This document shows positions 6,192-6,390 of a stretch of 6,390 nucleotides of DNA, in pieces (the first letter of the stretch is position 1; the number at the start of each line of letters is the position of its first letter). The stretch is from Candidatus Altimarinota bacterium. GTDB taxonomy: Bacteria; Patescibacteriota; Gracilibacteria; RBG-16-42-10. The notes below the pieces were generated by a model that was not told the origin of the DNA, did not search any database, and saw only the letters and a list, made by a program, of their open reading frames with translations. The stretch spans positions 1-6,390 of the forward strand of contig JAGNZB010000068.1 of assembly GCA_017984655.1 (NCBI GenBank). The letters run 5' to 3'. A program made the translations under genes and the position numbers.

Positions 6192-6390
6192 ATGAAAAAG
6201 AACTATTCTACGACCATCCACTTACCTGTAGTCAGTGTTGTTGCTGAGACCATTGTGGCAACGCCATCGAGTTTTATTGTCAATTGGGAAGATTTTCATA
6301 TTGTCGCTTTGTGGGTCAAGGTGGGGTTTGTCAAAAAAAAGCTGTTGCTTTGGCAAGATATTCTGGAGCTGAGTAATGGCTGGTATGTTC
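6192..6390 (+). CDS. Hypothetical protein, 3' partial, possible PRC-barrel-like domain
   Basis: An ATG at 6192, 6 bp after the comF stop, opens a frame that runs without a stop to the window end, giving 66 codons. The protein begins MKKNYSTTIHLPVVSVVAET and continues as alternating hydrophobic strands, including FHIVALWVKVGF, KKKLLLWQDILEL and GWYV. This pattern resembles the start of PRC-barrel domains: a Leu-Pro-Val-Val-Ser strand, a variable turn, a strand ending in Ala-Leu-Trp-Val, then a Leu-rich strand leading to Asp-Ile. That resemblance is from pattern only, and the usual glycine-rich turn is not obvious. There is no signal peptide or membrane helix. No Shine-Dalgarno sequence precedes the ATG, so translation may be coupled to termination of comF, which is in the same frame. 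Function unknown. Confidence 0.65.
   Translation, partial: MKKNYSTTIHLPVVSVVAETIVATPSSFIVNWEDFHIVALWVKVGFVKKKLLLWQDILELSNGWYV

Noticed and set aside
1..6390. CRISPR array, tRNA, rRNA, insertion sequence or defence system
   Set aside because: No spaced direct repeats, cloverleaf, rRNA-like sequence, transposase or terminal inverted repeats were seen. The coding content is explained by six recognised genes and one partial unknown.

Overview
The window looks like a piece of a small, compact bacterial genome using the standard bacterial code. Long reading frames contain no internal TGA, and TAG, TAA and TGA all appear as stops. The best guess is a Candidate Phyla Radiation (Patescibacteria) member. 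The grounds are a short two-helix VirB2/TrbC-like pilin of the kind common there, a single-subunit bacterial Elp3, almost no Shine-Dalgarno sequences, and overlapping or abutting genes. G+C looks to be in the mid-40s percent by eye. This assignment is inference; I cannot place it to class.

Layout from left to right. Positions 2-298 (+) are the C-terminal part of a pilin-like membrane protein. Positions 291-914 (-) encode a RadC/JAB-domain protein, convergent with the pilin and sharing an 8-bp palindromic stop region. Positions 915-968 are a short divergent intergenic region with a candidate promoter. Positions 969-3131 (+) encode a full-length bifunctional Rel (RelA/SpoT) enzyme. Positions 3128-3802 (-) encode a SAM-dependent methyltransferase with Trm9/ABH8-like features, its stop overlapping the rel stop by 4 bp. 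Positions 3803-5485 (+) encode Elp3, whose first ATG directly abuts the methyltransferase ATG in the palindrome CATATG. After a 73-bp gap with the window's only good Shine-Dalgarno site, 5559-6185 (+) encodes a ComF-family phosphoribosyltransferase. It is followed 6 bp later by the start of an unfinished small gene (6192 to the end). No gene-free stretch exceeds 73 bp.

The most interesting feature is the divergent Elp3/Trm9-like pair. In eukaryotes Elp3 (in Elongator) makes cm5U at tRNA position 34, and Trm9/ABH8 with Trm112 methyl-esterifies it to mcm5U. Finding both enzyme types head to head suggests a two-gene bacterial route to mcm5U34. The neighbouring Rel enzyme handles (p)ppGpp, another translation-linked function, but its convergent placement gives no direct evidence of co-regulation. 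ComF and RadC are common housekeeping or DNA-processing families in such genomes.
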